From Streptomyces panaciradicis (lineage in GTDB: Bacteria; Actinomycetota; Actinomycetes; Streptomycetales; Streptomycetaceae), in the NCBI RefSeq assembly GCF_023516615.1, contig NZ_JAMGBF010000034.1:1-64000 (forward strand): a DNA stretch of 64,000 bases. Direction: 5' to 3'. Below, piece by piece: positions 29,397 to 39,311 of the stretch (position 1 is its first letter; the number at the start of each line of letters is the position of its first letter). The notes under the pieces were generated by a model. It ran no database searches, was not told the DNA's origin, and worked only from the letters and a program-made list of their open reading frames with translations. The translations under genes were made by a program, and so were the position numbers.

Positions 29397-30065
29397 CTAC
29401 CGTACTCGGACGAGTGCGAAGCCGTCGTGGCCCTTGCCGCTGACCGTCTGGATCGCCGTGCCGCTCAGCCTCGGGTGGCCGCCGATCAGTTCGACGGTGG
29501 CGCGGACGCCCCGGATCTCCGGGTCGGTGCTCGCCGCGTCGGTGACCCGGCCGCGCCGTACGACGTTGTCGACGACGATCAGGCTGCCGGCGCGGGTCAG
29601 CCGCAGGGCCCACTCCACGTAGTGCGGGTGGTTGACCCGGTCGGCGTCGATGAAGACCAGGTCGAAGGGGGCCGGGTTCTCGTCGGCCAGCTTGGGCAGC
29701 GACTCCAGGGCCGGACCGACCCGCACCTCGACCAGCCGGTCCAGTCCGGCGCGGGCGATGTTGCGGACGGCGATCTCGGCGTTCCTCGCGCTGTACTCCA
29801 GGGAGACCAGGCGGCCGTCCTCGGGCAGGGCGCGGGCCAGCCAGATGGTGCTGTAGCCGCCCAGGGTGCCGATCTCCAGGACGGTGCGGGCGCCCTGGAT
29901 CTCGGCGAGGAGCCGCAGGAACTTGCCCTGGGGCGCGGTGACGGCGACGTGCGGGAGGCCGGCCGCCTCACTGTCGCGCAGGGCCGCCCGAAGGGCTTCG
30001 TCGTCCTGCGCGAGGTGGGCGGTGAAGTAGTCGTCCACGTCGTGCCACAGCTGCGACTCGCTCAT
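29397..30065 (-). CDS. SAM-dependent O-methyltransferase (methyltransferase family 3)
   Basis: 222 aa. The SAM site is TVLEIGTLGGYSTIWLARALP (motif I, EIGTLGGYS) followed by SLEYSARNAEIA; FIDADRVNHPHYVEWAL and VVDNVVRRGRV supply the metal-binding Asp and Asn residues of catechol-type O-methyltransferases. A cation-dependent enzyme in the cytosol; substrate not evident. It is 51 bp downstream of the MHS transporter on the same strand. Confidence 0.9.
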   Translation of the reverse strand: MSESQLWHDVDDYFTAHLAQDDEALRAALRDSEAAGLPHVAVTAPQGKFLRLLAEIQGARTVLEIGTLGGYSTIWLARALPEDGRLVSLEYSARNAEIAVRNIARAGLDRLVEVRVGPALESLPKLADENPAPFDLVFIDADRVNHPHYVEWALRLTRAGSLIVVDNVVRRGRVTDAASTDPEIRGVRATVELIGGHPRLSGTAIQTVSGKGHDGFALVRVR

Positions 30066-30116
30066 TCACGGTGCCCTTCGTGCGGCGCGGACGGGGACGG
30101 CGGTGTGCCCGGGTGC

Positions 30117-31478
30117 CTACTCTTCCACCGCAGGTGCGGAACCCGGCAGGGGTTTGCCCGCCGACTCGGCCATGAACCACACCGCGACGCCGCCGATCAC
30201 GGCCGCCGCCATCATGTAGTAGGCGGGCATCATCATGTTCCCGGTGGCGCCGATGAGGGCGGTGACGACCAGCGGGGTGGTGCCGCCGAACAGGGACACC
30301 GACACGTTGAAGCCGATCGACAGGGAGCCGTAGCGGACCCGGGTCGGGAACAGGGCCGGCAGGGCGGCCGGCATCGCGGCCGTGAAGCACACCAGCAGCA
30401 GGCCGAGCGCGGCCATGCCGAGGCCGACGGCGGCCAGGCTGCCCTGGCGGATCAGCAGGATCGCGGGAATCGACAGGAACAGGAAGCCCGCGCAGCCCGC
30501 GGCGATCACCGGGCGGCGGCCGATCCGGTCGGTCAGGGCGCCCGCGAAGGGCTGGACGACCATCATCAGCACCATGACGCCGAGCACGACGAGCAGGCCG
30601 TGCGTCTCGTCGTAGTGGAGCTCACTGGTCAGATAGCTCGGCATGTACGACAGCAGCATGTAGTCGGTGACGTTGAAGACCAGCACCAGGCCCACGCACA
30701 GCAGCAGCGCCTTCCACTGACCGGTGATCATCTCGCGCAGCGGGACCCGCGGACGGGCGGACTCGCTCTTGGCGACCTCCGCCGCGAAGGCCGGGGTCTC
30801 CTCCAGGCGCATCCGCAGGTACAGGCCGATGACGCCCATCGGGCCGGCGATCAGGAAGGGGATGCGCCAGCCCCAGCTCAGCAGGTCGTCGGAGGACAGC
30901 AGGGCGGTCATCAGGGTGACCAGGCCCGCGCCGCCGATGTAACCGGCGAGCGTGCCGAACTCCAGCCAGCTGCCGAGGAAGCCGCGCCGCTTGTCGGGCG
31001 CGTACTCGGCGATGAAGGTGGACGCGCCCGCGTACTCGCCGCCGGTGGAGAAGCCCTGCACCAGGCGGGCCAGGAGCAGCAGCAGCGGCGCGCCGACGCC
31101 GATCGTGGCGTACGACGGGATCAGGCCGATGGCGAAGGTGCCCGCCGCCATCATGATCATGGTGAGGGCGAGGACCTTCTGCCGGCCGACGCGGTCGCCG
31201 AGCGGTCCGAAGACCATGCCGCCGAGCGGACGGACCAGGAAGGCCGCCGCGAAGGCGCCGAAGGTGGACAGCAGCTGGGCGGTGGGGTTGCCGGACGGGA
31301 AGAAGACCTTGCCCAGCGTCACCGCGATGTAGCTGTAGACACCGAAGTCGAACCACTCCATCGCGTTGCCCAGCGCGGCCGCCTGTACGGCGCGCCGGAC
31401 GAGGGCGGGGTCGGTGGCGGTGGCATCGGAGCTGCGGGAGGTGCGTGCCGGGGGAGCTGAGACTGCGGCGGTCGCCAA
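30117..31478 (-). CDS. MHS-family MFS transporter (ProP-like)
   Basis: 453 aa from TTG 31478. Twelve predicted helices. The opening ALGNAMEWFDFGVYSYIAVTLGKVFFP is the signature of the metabolite:H+ symporter (MHS) branch containing ProP, with motif A GPLGDRVGRQKVL and the repeat motif GALTDRIGRRPVI. Substrates in the branch include proline, betaine, citrate and alpha-ketoglutarate. The absence of a long C-terminal coiled coil argues against osmosensing ProP proper. The TTG start has a weak ribosome site, so the N-terminus is uncertain. Confidence 0.88.
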   Translation of the reverse strand: MATAAVSAPPARTSRSSDATATDPALVRRAVQAAALGNAMEWFDFGVYSYIAVTLGKVFFPSGNPTAQLLSTFGAFAAAFLVRPLGGMVFGPLGDRVGRQKVLALTMIMMAAGTFAIGLIPSYATIGVGAPLLLLLARLVQGFSTGGEYAGASTFIAEYAPDKRRGFLGSWLEFGTLAGYIGGAGLVTLMTALLSSDDLLSWGWRIPFLIAGPMGVIGLYLRMRLEETPAFAAEVAKSESARPRVPLREMITGQWKALLLCVGLVLVFNVTDYMLLSYMPSYLTSELHYDETHGLLVVLGVMVLMMVVQPFAGALTDRIGRRPVIAAGCAGFLFLSIPAILLIRQGSLAAVGLGMAALGLLLVCFTAAMPAALPALFPTRVRYGSLSIGFNVSVSLFGGTTPLVVTALIGATGNMMMPAYYMMAAAVIGGVAVWFMAESAGKPLPGSAPAVEE

Positions 31479-31821
31479 GACTTCGCTCGCCTACCTTTCG
31501 ACGGGGACAGGGACGCGGCCCGCCCGGCGACGGTGACGGGGGCCGAAAATCGACCATAGGTGCACTTGTCACCCTTACGTGTCGCACACAAGTCGTTGCA
31601 CAGTGCACCTGAATGGGGTGTGTCCAGGCCCGTATGCCCGCCGGGAAGCGCTCCCGGCGGTGACTCGCTGTGATCCATCTCGCGTCCCATCCGGGCAACC
31701 GACCCCCCTGCGCACTATCGTCATTCAGACAAAAGGGGAAAGGACGTCAGGTGAAGCCGGAGTAGCCTGCGTCTCTCCAACGGGGGGCTCACAGGACACC
31801 GGGGCGGGAGGCCGACGGGGC
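31479..31821. other. Intergenic region between divergent transporter and GT87-PAP2 genes
   Basis: No gene is supported in these 343 bp. The gap holds an 8-bp inverted repeat AGGTGCAC (31558-31565) and GTGCACCT (31603-31610), with nested ACTTGT (31564-31569) and ACAAGT (31588-31593), 80-130 bp upstream of the transporter start. This is a plausible operator or RNA hairpin. The section 31560-31610 is less G+C-rich than average. Confidence 0.5.
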
Positions 31822-33873
31822 GTGGCGAACGTGGAGCACAGGCGACCGGCGGGAGCTTACGGGGCGACGGCCTGCGGAGGCCGGCTGCGGGCGGCGCGCC
31901 TGGCGCTGTGGCTGTTCGCCGCCCTCCTCGCCGTCCGGCAGGTGGCCGTCGTCCTCGGTACACCCCGGGGCGAGCGGCTGACGGACCTGGAGACCTGGGT
32001 GGGTCCCGAAGGCGTCCTGCATGTGAAGGGCTCGCTGTACGACTCGACGCGGTTCACCGGTACCCCTTTCGGGGGACTCGTTCTCAAGCCGCTCACCAGG
32101 GCGGCCGAACAGGCACTCGGCTGGGGCTGGACCTTCGGCACCCTGCTCCTGGTCGCCGCGCTCGGCCTGGTCGCCGCCCGCGCCCTGCCCCAGCCGGTCA
32201 GCCGGCGCACCTCGCTGCTCGCCGCGCCGGTCGCGATCAGCCTGCTGATGCTGTCCCTGCCGGTGCGCAACGCGCTCTGGCTCGGCCAGATCAGCATCCT
32301 GCCGGTGCTGCTCGTCCTGGTGGGCTGCTTCGTCGTACGCGGGGAGCGCGCCAGCGGCGTGCTGATCGGGCTCGCCGCCGCCTTCCAGCCGACCATCCTG
32401 CTCTTCGCGCCCCTGCTGTGGTTCACCGGCCGGCGCCGGCCCGCCGTCGCCACCGGTGCCACGTTCGTCGCGCTGACCGCGCTGGCCTGGGCGGCGATGC
32501 CGCACGACTCGTACACCTACTGGGTGCACCACATGGCGGGCACCGGACTCGGCGGCAAGGCCGACGCCCTGGCCAACCAGTCCCTCCACGGCGCCCTGCT
32601 GCGCCTGGGGCTGACCGGACCGCTGGAGATCGGCCTGTTCTTCGCGCTGGCCACGGCCCTCGCCGTCGTCGGCGTCCGGCGGGCCGTCCACTACGCCCGC
32701 GACGGCCAGCTGCTCCTCGCCGTAGCCGTCACCGGCTGTACGGCGATCGCCGTGTCCCCGACCACCTGGCAGCACCAGCTGCTGTGGGTGCTGCTCGCGG
32801 TCGTCGGACGGGTCGGCAAGCGGGCCTCCGACCGGTACGTGTGGCCGGTCGCCGTCGTCCTGGTGATGACGCTGCCCGCGAAGATGATGCTGCCGAACAT
32901 GGCGGCGATGGACCCCCTGCGCGACAACGTCGTCCTGCTCGCCGCCCTCGCCGCGGCCGCCGTCGTGCCGTTCCTGACCCGCACCTCGCCGGACTACCAG
33001 GCGCCGGTGGCGACCGAGTACGCCGAGCCGGTCCCGGCCCGTCTGCGGCACGTGCCACTGGTGCCCCGGCTGCGCCGCGTCCTCACCCGCCCCAACCTGC
33101 TGCTGGAGCTGCTGCTGATCCGCGTCACCTACGCGGCGTACCAGAGGGTCAGGCTCGCGGCGACCGGCGGTTCGAACGAGGCGGGGCGGGCCCGGGCCGA
33201 GCACCACGGCCACCAGATCCTCGACATCGAGCGGTTCCTGCACATCGACGTCGAGCACGCCGTCAACCACGCGGTGGCGAAGGTCGACTGGCTGCGGGGC
33301 TTCTACGACTTCTACTACGAGTCGTTCCACTTCGTCGTGCCGCTGACCGTGCTCGCCGTGCTGTACTGGCGCCGCCCGGCCGACTACCGCTGGGCGCGCT
33401 CGGCACTCGGCTTCGCCACCCTGCTCGCGCTCGTCGGCTTCTGGCTCTACCCGCTGGCGCCGCCGCGTCTGCTGCCCGGCCTGGGCATCATCGACACCGT
33501 CCACGGCGTCCAGGACTTCTCCAAGCCGAACTACGGCACCCTGACCGCGCTGACCAACCAGTACGCGGCGATGCCCTCGCTGCACTTCGGCTGGTCGCTG
33601 TGGTGCGGGGTGGTCATCGCGGTGATCGCGCCCCGGTGGTGGATGAAGGCGCTCGGCCTGCTGCACCCGTTCTTCACGGTCTCGGCGATCGTGGCGACCG
33701 GCAACCACTGGGTGCTGGACGCCGTGGGCGGCGCCGCGGTCGTGGGCGCGGGCTTCGGGCTGACATACCTGCTGCAGGGGCCGCGGGCGCGTGGGGCCGG
33801 GGTGCCGCCTGCCGGTGATCCGTCCCAGGAGACCGTTGCCGCCGGCCTCGGGGGAGGCAGAAGCGGGGCGTAG
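31822..33873 (+). CDS. Bifunctional GT87-like glycosyltransferase / PAP2 phosphatase membrane protein
   Basis: 683 aa from GTG 31822. The first about 400 residues are multi-helix GT87 (polyprenyl-phosphomannose-dependent mannosyltransferase type) with the extracytoplasmic loop starting TDLETWVGPEG. The last about 280 residues are a PAP2/inositolphosphotransferase-like domain with AMPSLHFGWS (PSxH) and GNHWVLDAVGG (HxxxD). Acts at the membrane, probably adding mannose to an envelope glycan or lipid and cleaving a phosphate ester. This fusion is recurrent in Streptomyces; its acceptor is unknown. Confidence 0.88.
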   Translation: MANVEHRRPAGAYGATACGGRLRAARLALWLFAALLAVRQVAVVLGTPRGERLTDLETWVGPEGVLHVKGSLYDSTRFTGTPFGGLVLKPLTRAAEQALGWGWTFGTLLLVAALGLVAARALPQPVSRRTSLLAAPVAISLLMLSLPVRNALWLGQISILPVLLVLVGCFVVRGERASGVLIGLAAAFQPTILLFAPLLWFTGRRRPAVATGATFVALTALAWAAMPHDSYTYWVHHMAGTGLGGKADALANQSLHGALLRLGLTGPLEIGLFFALATALAVVGVRRAVHYARDGQLLLAVAVTGCTAIAVSPTTWQHQLLWVLLAVVGRVGKRASDRYVWPVAVVLVMTLPAKMMLPNMAAMDPLRDNVVLLAALAAAAVVPFLTRTSPDYQAPVATEYAEPVPARLRHVPLVPRLRRVLTRPNLLLELLLIRVTYAAYQRVRLAATGGSNEAGRARAEHHGHQILDIERFLHIDVEHAVNHAVAKVDWLRGFYDFYYESFHFVVPLTVLAVLYWRRPADYRWARSALGFATLLALVGFWLYPLAPPRLLPGLGIIDTVHGVQDFSKPNYGTLTALTNQYAAMPSLHFGWSLWCGVVIAVIAPRWWMKALGLLHPFFTVSAIVATGNHWVLDAVGGAAVVGAGFGLTYLLQGPRARGAGVPPAGDPSQETVAAGLGGGRSGA

Positions 33874-33957
33874 GGGGGATGCTCCTGCCTCCCTCGAGAT
33901 CGGCGGGACGGGCCGGCGGCTCCGGGATGCCGCCGGCCCGAGCAGCCGGGAGACCGG

Positions 33958-35193
33958 TCAGCCCGTCTCGACCATCAGGTGCTTCACGCCGTTGATCCAC
34001 GCCGAGCGCAGACGGTCGGGGTCGCCCGCCAGGGTGAGGCCGGGCAGGGCGTCGGCGATGGCGTTGAAGATGAGGTCGATCTCCAGGACCGCGAGGGACT
34101 TGCCCAGGCAGTAGTGGGGACCGCCGCCGCCGAAACCGAGGTGGGGGTTGGGGTCGCGCATGATGTCGAAGGTGTCGGGGTCGGTGAAGACCTCCGGGTC
34201 GTGGTTGGCGGCGGCGTAGAAGACGCCGACCCGGTCGCCCTTCCTGATCCGCTTCCCGCCCAGTTCGAGGTCCTGGGTGGCGGTGCGCTGGAAGGCGTTG
34301 ACGGGGGTGGCCCAGCGGACGATCTCCTCGGCCGCCGTCTCGGGGCGCGTCCGCTTGTACAGCTCCCACTGGCCGGGGTGGGTGAGGAACGCGTGCATGC
34401 CGTGGGTGATGGCGTTGCGGGTGGTCTCGTTGCCGGCCACGGCCAGCATCAGCACGAAGAACCCGAACTCGTCGGAGTTGAGGTTGCCCTCGTCCTCGGC
34501 GGAGACCAGCGTGGTGACGATGTCCTTGGCCGGGCACGCCTTGCGGTCGGCGGCCATGTTCATGGCGTAGGCGATGAGTTCGGTGGCCGACTGGGCGCCG
34601 ACCTCCTCGGTGATGGCGTACTCGGGATCGTCGTAGGCGATCATCTTGTTCGACCAGTCGAAGATCTTGGCCCGGTCGTCCTGCGGGATGCCGATGAGCT
34701 CCGCGATGGCCTGCAACGGCAGTTCGCAGGCGACCTCGGTGACGAAGTCGAAGGGCCCGGAGCGGCCGCGGGCCGAGCGGGCGATGGCGTGGGCCCGCTC
34801 GCGCAGCCGGTCCTCCAGCGCCCGGATGGCGCGCGGGGTGAAGATGCGCTGCACGATCTGGCGGACGCGCGTGTGCTCGGGCGGATCCATGTTCAGCAGG
34901 ATCAGCCGCTGGGCGTCGATCGCGTCGCGCTCGATGTGCTCGTTGAAGCGGATGATCGCCGTGTTGAGGTACGAGGAGAACAGCTCGGGGTGCGTGGAGA
35001 CGTACTTGACGTCGGCGTGCCGGGTCACGGCCCAGTAGCCCTCGTCCTGGAAGCCGGCGACGTTGCCCGGCTGGGAGACCCAGCGCACGGGCTCGGCCCG
35101 GCGCAGCTCGGCGAACTCCGGCAGGGGCACACGGGCTTGCAGCAGGTCGGGGTCGGTGAAGTCGAACCCGTCGGGCAGAGCTGGACAGGGCAT
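33958..35193 (-). CDS. CYP125-like cytochrome P450 (steroid side-chain hydroxylase type)
   Basis: 411 aa, ATG 35193 behind GGAGTGAG. P450 landmarks: AGNETTRN in the I helix (253-260), ExxR at 290-293 and the heme loop FGGGGPHYCLG with Cys362. The opening LPDGFDFTDPDLLQARVPLPEFAELR and LNMDPPEHTRVR, ELPLQAIAELIGIPQDDR, DEFGFFVLMLAVAGNETTRNAIT follow my memory of mycobacterial CYP125A1 closely along their whole length. CYP125 oxidises the terminal carbon of the sterol side chain. The divergent FadA5-like thiolase and KstR-like boxes support a sterol/steroid substrate; this is inference. It needs ferredoxin, and a 3Fe-4S ferredoxin gene lies at 51430. Confidence 0.88.
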   Translation of the reverse strand: MPCPALPDGFDFTDPDLLQARVPLPEFAELRRAEPVRWVSQPGNVAGFQDEGYWAVTRHADVKYVSTHPELFSSYLNTAIIRFNEHIERDAIDAQRLILLNMDPPEHTRVRQIVQRIFTPRAIRALEDRLRERAHAIARSARGRSGPFDFVTEVACELPLQAIAELIGIPQDDRAKIFDWSNKMIAYDDPEYAITEEVGAQSATELIAYAMNMAADRKACPAKDIVTTLVSAEDEGNLNSDEFGFFVLMLAVAGNETTRNAITHGMHAFLTHPGQWELYKRTRPETAAEEIVRWATPVNAFQRTATQDLELGGKRIRKGDRVGVFYAAANHDPEVFTDPDTFDIMRDPNPHLGFGGGGPHYCLGKSLAVLEIDLIFNAIADALPGLTLAGDPDRLRSAWINGVKHLMVETG

Positions 35194-35217
35194 GGGCGAC
35201 TCACTCCAGCCGGTCTT

Positions 35218-35232
35218 CTGACGGTCCATCAG
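35218..35232. promoter_or_regulatory. Near-perfect palindrome CTGACGGTCCATCAG upstream of P450
   Basis: CTGACGG-T-CCATCAG is a palindrome with one mismatch, 25 bp upstream of the P450 start. It differs by one base from the perfect CTGACGGTCCGTCAG before the F420-type oxidoreductase (60935-60949). The pattern suits a TetR-type operator. Confidence 0.5.
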
Positions 35233-35247
35233 GTTTGCCGTGAAGGT

Positions 35248-35261
35248 AGTAACGGGTTCTA
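35248..35261. promoter_or_regulatory. KstR-like operator, P450-proximal
   Basis: AGTAACGGGTTCTA matches TNNAACNNGTTNNA at all conserved positions except the first T. It lies 55-68 bp upstream of the P450 start, within the P450/thiolase divergent promoter. Confidence 0.55.
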
Positions 35262-35345
35262 CAAGGTGCAAGGGGTACGGCAGGCCCAATTGCTTGCACG
35301 GCTCTTGCGGTTGTGCGCGCCCTGTCAGCAGACTGCTGGCAGAAC

Positions 35346-35359
35346 TAGAACACGTACTA
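35346..35359. promoter_or_regulatory. KstR-like operator, thiolase-proximal
   Basis: TAGAACACGTACTA matches TNNAACNNGTTNNA with one change (GTA for GTT) and lies 68-81 bp upstream of the thiolase start. It sits inside the longer inverted repeat GAACTAG (8 nt) CTAGTTC at 35342-35363. Confidence 0.65.
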
Positions 35360-35360
35360 G

Positions 35361-36596
<1,236 letters not shown>

Positions 36597-36639
36597 AAAG
36601 TCTGTGGACAGCTGAGGTGCGGGCTGGTCGGATTGCCCG

Positions 36640-36879
36640 ATGCTGATCAGTCTGATCCTCCGCGTCCTCCCCTTCTACGTCCGTGAGCCACTGGTCATCG
36701 CGATCTGCGCCTTCTTCGCCGGCCTGGCCTTCTACTGGTTCTTCATGGTGGGAGGCCTGTCCAGGGGCGGCATGGGGCTGCTGTTCCTCGCGGTCGGCAC
36801 CCTGCGGTTCTTCGCCGCCAGGAAGGAGTGGAGATCCCGCCGGGCGGTGAAGGCGGGAGGTGTCAGCCCGCAGATGTGA
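36640..36879 (+). CDS. Small two-helix membrane protein, unknown
   Basis: 79 aa. Two hydrophobic helices (about 15-37 and 42-60: LVIAICAFFAGLAFYWFFMV; GGMGLLFLAVGTLRFFAA) are followed by a basic tail RKEWRSRRAVK. Third-position G/C bias supports coding, but the ribosome site before ATG 36640 is weak. It is 43 bp after the thiolase and could be in its transcript. No family assigned. Confidence 0.65.
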   Translation: MLISLILRVLPFYVREPLVIAICAFFAGLAFYWFFMVGGLSRGGMGLLFLAVGTLRFFAARKEWRSRRAVKAGGVSPQM

Positions 36880-36898
36880 CGGGAGCGGCCGGGCGGTC

Positions 36899-37576
36899 CT
36901 ACTCCCGACCCGAGGCCACCGCCGCCAGCACCCCCGCTCCCACCGCCGCCACCAGCAGCGGGATGCCCAGCCCGTGGTGGATCACCAGCCACGCGCCCAG
37001 GCAGGCGCCCGCCGCCATCGCGACCACCGAGGCCGTACGGCGGGGCGAGTGGGTGCCCTGGCCGCCGCCGGCGCGTGAGTCGGCGGCCAGGCCCGTCAGG
37101 GTCATGGTGAGGACCGTGGTCGTGAGGTCGGCGATGCCCAGCCGGCGGACCGTCGCGTTGCGCAGGCCCATCGCGAAGGCCGTGAGCGCGATCAGAGCGT
37201 AGACGGTGGCCGTCGCGTGCGGGGCGAGGAACGCCGTCAGCGCGGACACGCCCACCAGGGCCGCCTCCGCCGCCAGGATCAGCCGCGCCCAGGTGCGGCG
37301 CGAGCCGTCCGCCCGCCGTCGCGCGACCCGGCCTCCCGCCACCGCACCCGCGAGGAAGCAGGCCAGGGAGGTGGCCGTGTGCGGGATGGAGAAGCCGGGC
37401 GCACCGGCCGCGGCGAAGCCCAGCACGACCACGTTGCCGGTCATGTTCGCGGTGAAGACGTGCCCGAGGCCCAGATAGCTGACCGCGTCGATCAGTCCGC
37501 TGACCACCGTCAGCCCCAACAGGACGGGCACCAGCCGCAGTCCGCGGCTCTCGTGTCCGTCGTCGCTCTCACTCAC
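36899..37576 (-). CDS. DUF1275 (YoaK-like) membrane protein
   Basis: 225 aa from GTG 37576 behind CGGAGA. The signature GLTVVSGLIDAVSYLGLGHVFTANMTGNVVVLG is diagnostic of DUF1275, and LRNATVRRLGIADLTTTVLTMTLTGLAAD is the second conserved block. Six helices are predicted. Function unproven; a small-solute transport role has been suggested for the family. Divergent from the secreted hydrolase gene with 103 bp between starts. Confidence 0.9.
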   Translation of the reverse strand: MSESDDGHESRGLRLVPVLLGLTVVSGLIDAVSYLGLGHVFTANMTGNVVVLGFAAAGAPGFSIPHTATSLACFLAGAVAGGRVARRRADGSRRTWARLILAAEAALVGVSALTAFLAPHATATVYALIALTAFAMGLRNATVRRLGIADLTTTVLTMTLTGLAADSRAGGGQGTHSPRRTASVVAMAAGACLGAWLVIHHGLGIPLLVAAVGAGVLAAVASGRE

Positions 37577-37679
37577 AGGGTCTCCGGTCGTCCGCACGGG
37601 CAGGGTGCACCCAAGTCCACCATGGGCGCGGGGGACTCTCGGATGTCGGCGCGGCCCGCGCGCCCGTAGCGTTCGCGGC

Positions 37680-39311
37680 ATGAGTGACGAGACACGCAAA
37701 TCACCTGGAAAAGGCGCCGGTTGGCGCACGCGCCGAGGGCTCGCCGCGGCGGCCGCCCTCCTGCTCGCGGGGCTGGCGGTCGCGCCGGCGGCGGAGGCGG
37801 CGACGGCGGACGGGCAGCGGAGCGGGCGAACGGAGCGGGCCGGGTTCGGGGAGCGGGCCGGGTTCGAGGGGCGGGCTGGGTTCGGGGAGCGGGCCGGGTT
37901 CGGGGAGTCGGCCGGGCGTGTGGAGCGGGCCGGGTTCGAGGGGCGGGCTGGGTTCGGGGAGCGGGCCGGGTTCGGGGAGTCGGCCGGGCGTGTGGAGCGG
38001 GCCGGGTTCGGTGCGCGGGCCGGGTTCGAGTGGGCGGACGGGCGCGGGGAATCGGCGGGGCGCTGGGAGTCGGCCGGGCGAGGGGTGCAGGCCGGGCAAG
38101 AGGAGCGGGCTGGCCGAGTGCGGCGGGCCGGGCAAGAGGAGCGGGGCGGGCTGGGGCAGTGGAGCGGGCTCGGGGAGCTCTCCCGGCGCGGGGAGTTGCT
38201 CTCCGTCGTCCCCGTCGCCCGCCACGACGCCCAGGGGGTCCGGCGGTTCCTCGACGAGCGGGGCATCGCCGCCGACCCCGTGCGGTACGGCGTCCGCGCC
38301 TACCGGCTGACGTACCGGACCGTGGACCCGTACGGGAAACCGACCACCGCGACCGGGCTGCTCACCCTCCCCACCGGCGGGGCCCGTCGCCTCGACCTCG
38401 TCTCCGACACCCACGGCACCATGGTCAAGCGCAGCTACGCGCCCTCCGCGAGCGAGGACTTCGGCCGGGTGCCGTCGTATCTGAACGCGGGCGCGGGCCG
38501 CGCGGTCGCCGCGCCCGACTATCTGGGGCTGGGGGAGGGGCCGGGACCCCACCCCTACATGGACACCCGTTCCTCCGTCACCGCGTCCCTCGACATGCTG
38601 CGGGCCGCCCGGACGGCGGCAGGCCGGCTCGGACGGCCGCTGACGGGCGCGGTGTACGCCACCGGGTTCTCACAGGGCGGGCAGGTCGCGATGGCGCTCG
38701 GCAAGGCGCTGCGGGCGGGGGCGGACGGGCACTTCCGGCTGAAGGCCCTCGCACCGATCAGCGGCCCCTACGACCTGGAGGGCCAGGAGATGCCGGCCCT
38801 GTACGACGGGCGGGTCAACGACACCAGCGGCGTGCTGTACCTCTCCTACTGGCTGACGGCCCAGAACCGGCTGCACCCCCTCTACCGGGACCCGGCCGAC
38901 GTCTTCCGCGCGCCCTACGCGGACCGTGTCGCCGCCCTCTTCGACGGAACGCACGAGGAGGAGGACGTGGTCCGCCGTCTGGCGCCCTCGGTGAAGCAGC
39001 TGCTCACGCCCGCCTTCTACGAGCGGATGCGGCACCCGGACGGCACGCTCCTCGCCGCGATCCGCGCGGCCGACCACACCTGCGACTGGAAACCGGACGT
39101 GCCGGTGCGGCTGTACGCGGGGGCGGCCGACACCGACGTGCCGATCGGGAACGCGGACAGCTGCGCCGCACGGCTGGCCGGGCACGGCGAGCCGGTGCCG
39201 GTGGTGAACCAGGGGGACGTCGACCACTTCGGATCGTTCGCCGTGTCGGCGCCCCAGGTGACGCGCTGGTTCGACGCGCTCAGCTCGCCGCCCGGCGCAC
39301 GAGGTCGGTGA
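37680..39311 (+). CDS. Secreted lipase-like alpha/beta hydrolase with long disordered repeat
   Basis: 543 aa. A signal peptide (about 1-41, ending AEAAT) is followed by about 130 residues of ERAGF/ERAGFG hexads organised in a 24-residue repeat, then an alpha/beta hydrolase. The nucleophile Ser is in ATGFSQGGQVAMAL, the C-terminal GDVDHFGSF supplies the His, and Asp lies in GAADTDVPIGN. It resembles secreted lipases of the LIP/Candida type found in Actinobacteria. The repeat is not a usual family feature and is probably a flexible spacer. The 3' end overlaps the convergent DUF1801-type gene by 32 bp. Confidence 0.85.
   Translation: MSDETRKSPGKGAGWRTRRGLAAAAALLLAGLAVAPAAEAATADGQRSGRTERAGFGERAGFEGRAGFGERAGFGESAGRVERAGFEGRAGFGERAGFGESAGRVERAGFGARAGFEWADGRGESAGRWESAGRGVQAGQEERAGRVRRAGQEERGGLGQWSGLGELSRRGELLSVVPVARHDAQGVRRFLDERGIAADPVRYGVRAYRLTYRTVDPYGKPTTATGLLTLPTGGARRLDLVSDTHGTMVKRSYAPSASEDFGRVPSYLNAGAGRAVAAPDYLGLGEGPGPHPYMDTRSSVTASLDMLRAARTAAGRLGRPLTGAVYATGFSQGGQVAMALGKALRAGADGHFRLKALAPISGPYDLEGQEMPALYDGRVNDTSGVLYLSYWLTAQNRLHPLYRDPADVFRAPYADRVAALFDGTHEEEDVVRRLAPSVKQLLTPAFYERMRHPDGTLLAAIRAADHTCDWKPDVPVRLYAGAADTDVPIGNADSCAARLAGHGEPVPVVNQGDVDHFGSFAVSAPQVTRWFDALSSPPGARGR
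37871..38014 (+). repeat. 72-bp coding tandem repeat in the hydrolase gene
   Basis: Two consecutive 72-bp units (37871-37942, 37943-38014) are identical over almost their full length, within a longer run of 18-bp-like GCGGGCCGGGTTCGGGGA derivatives starting near 37830. They encode 24-residue repeats and preserve the frame. Confidence 0.85.

Noticed and set aside
31641..31656. GGGAAGCGCTCCC as a second CebR box
   Set aside because: It has an extra A that breaks the symmetry; only the right half-site matches.
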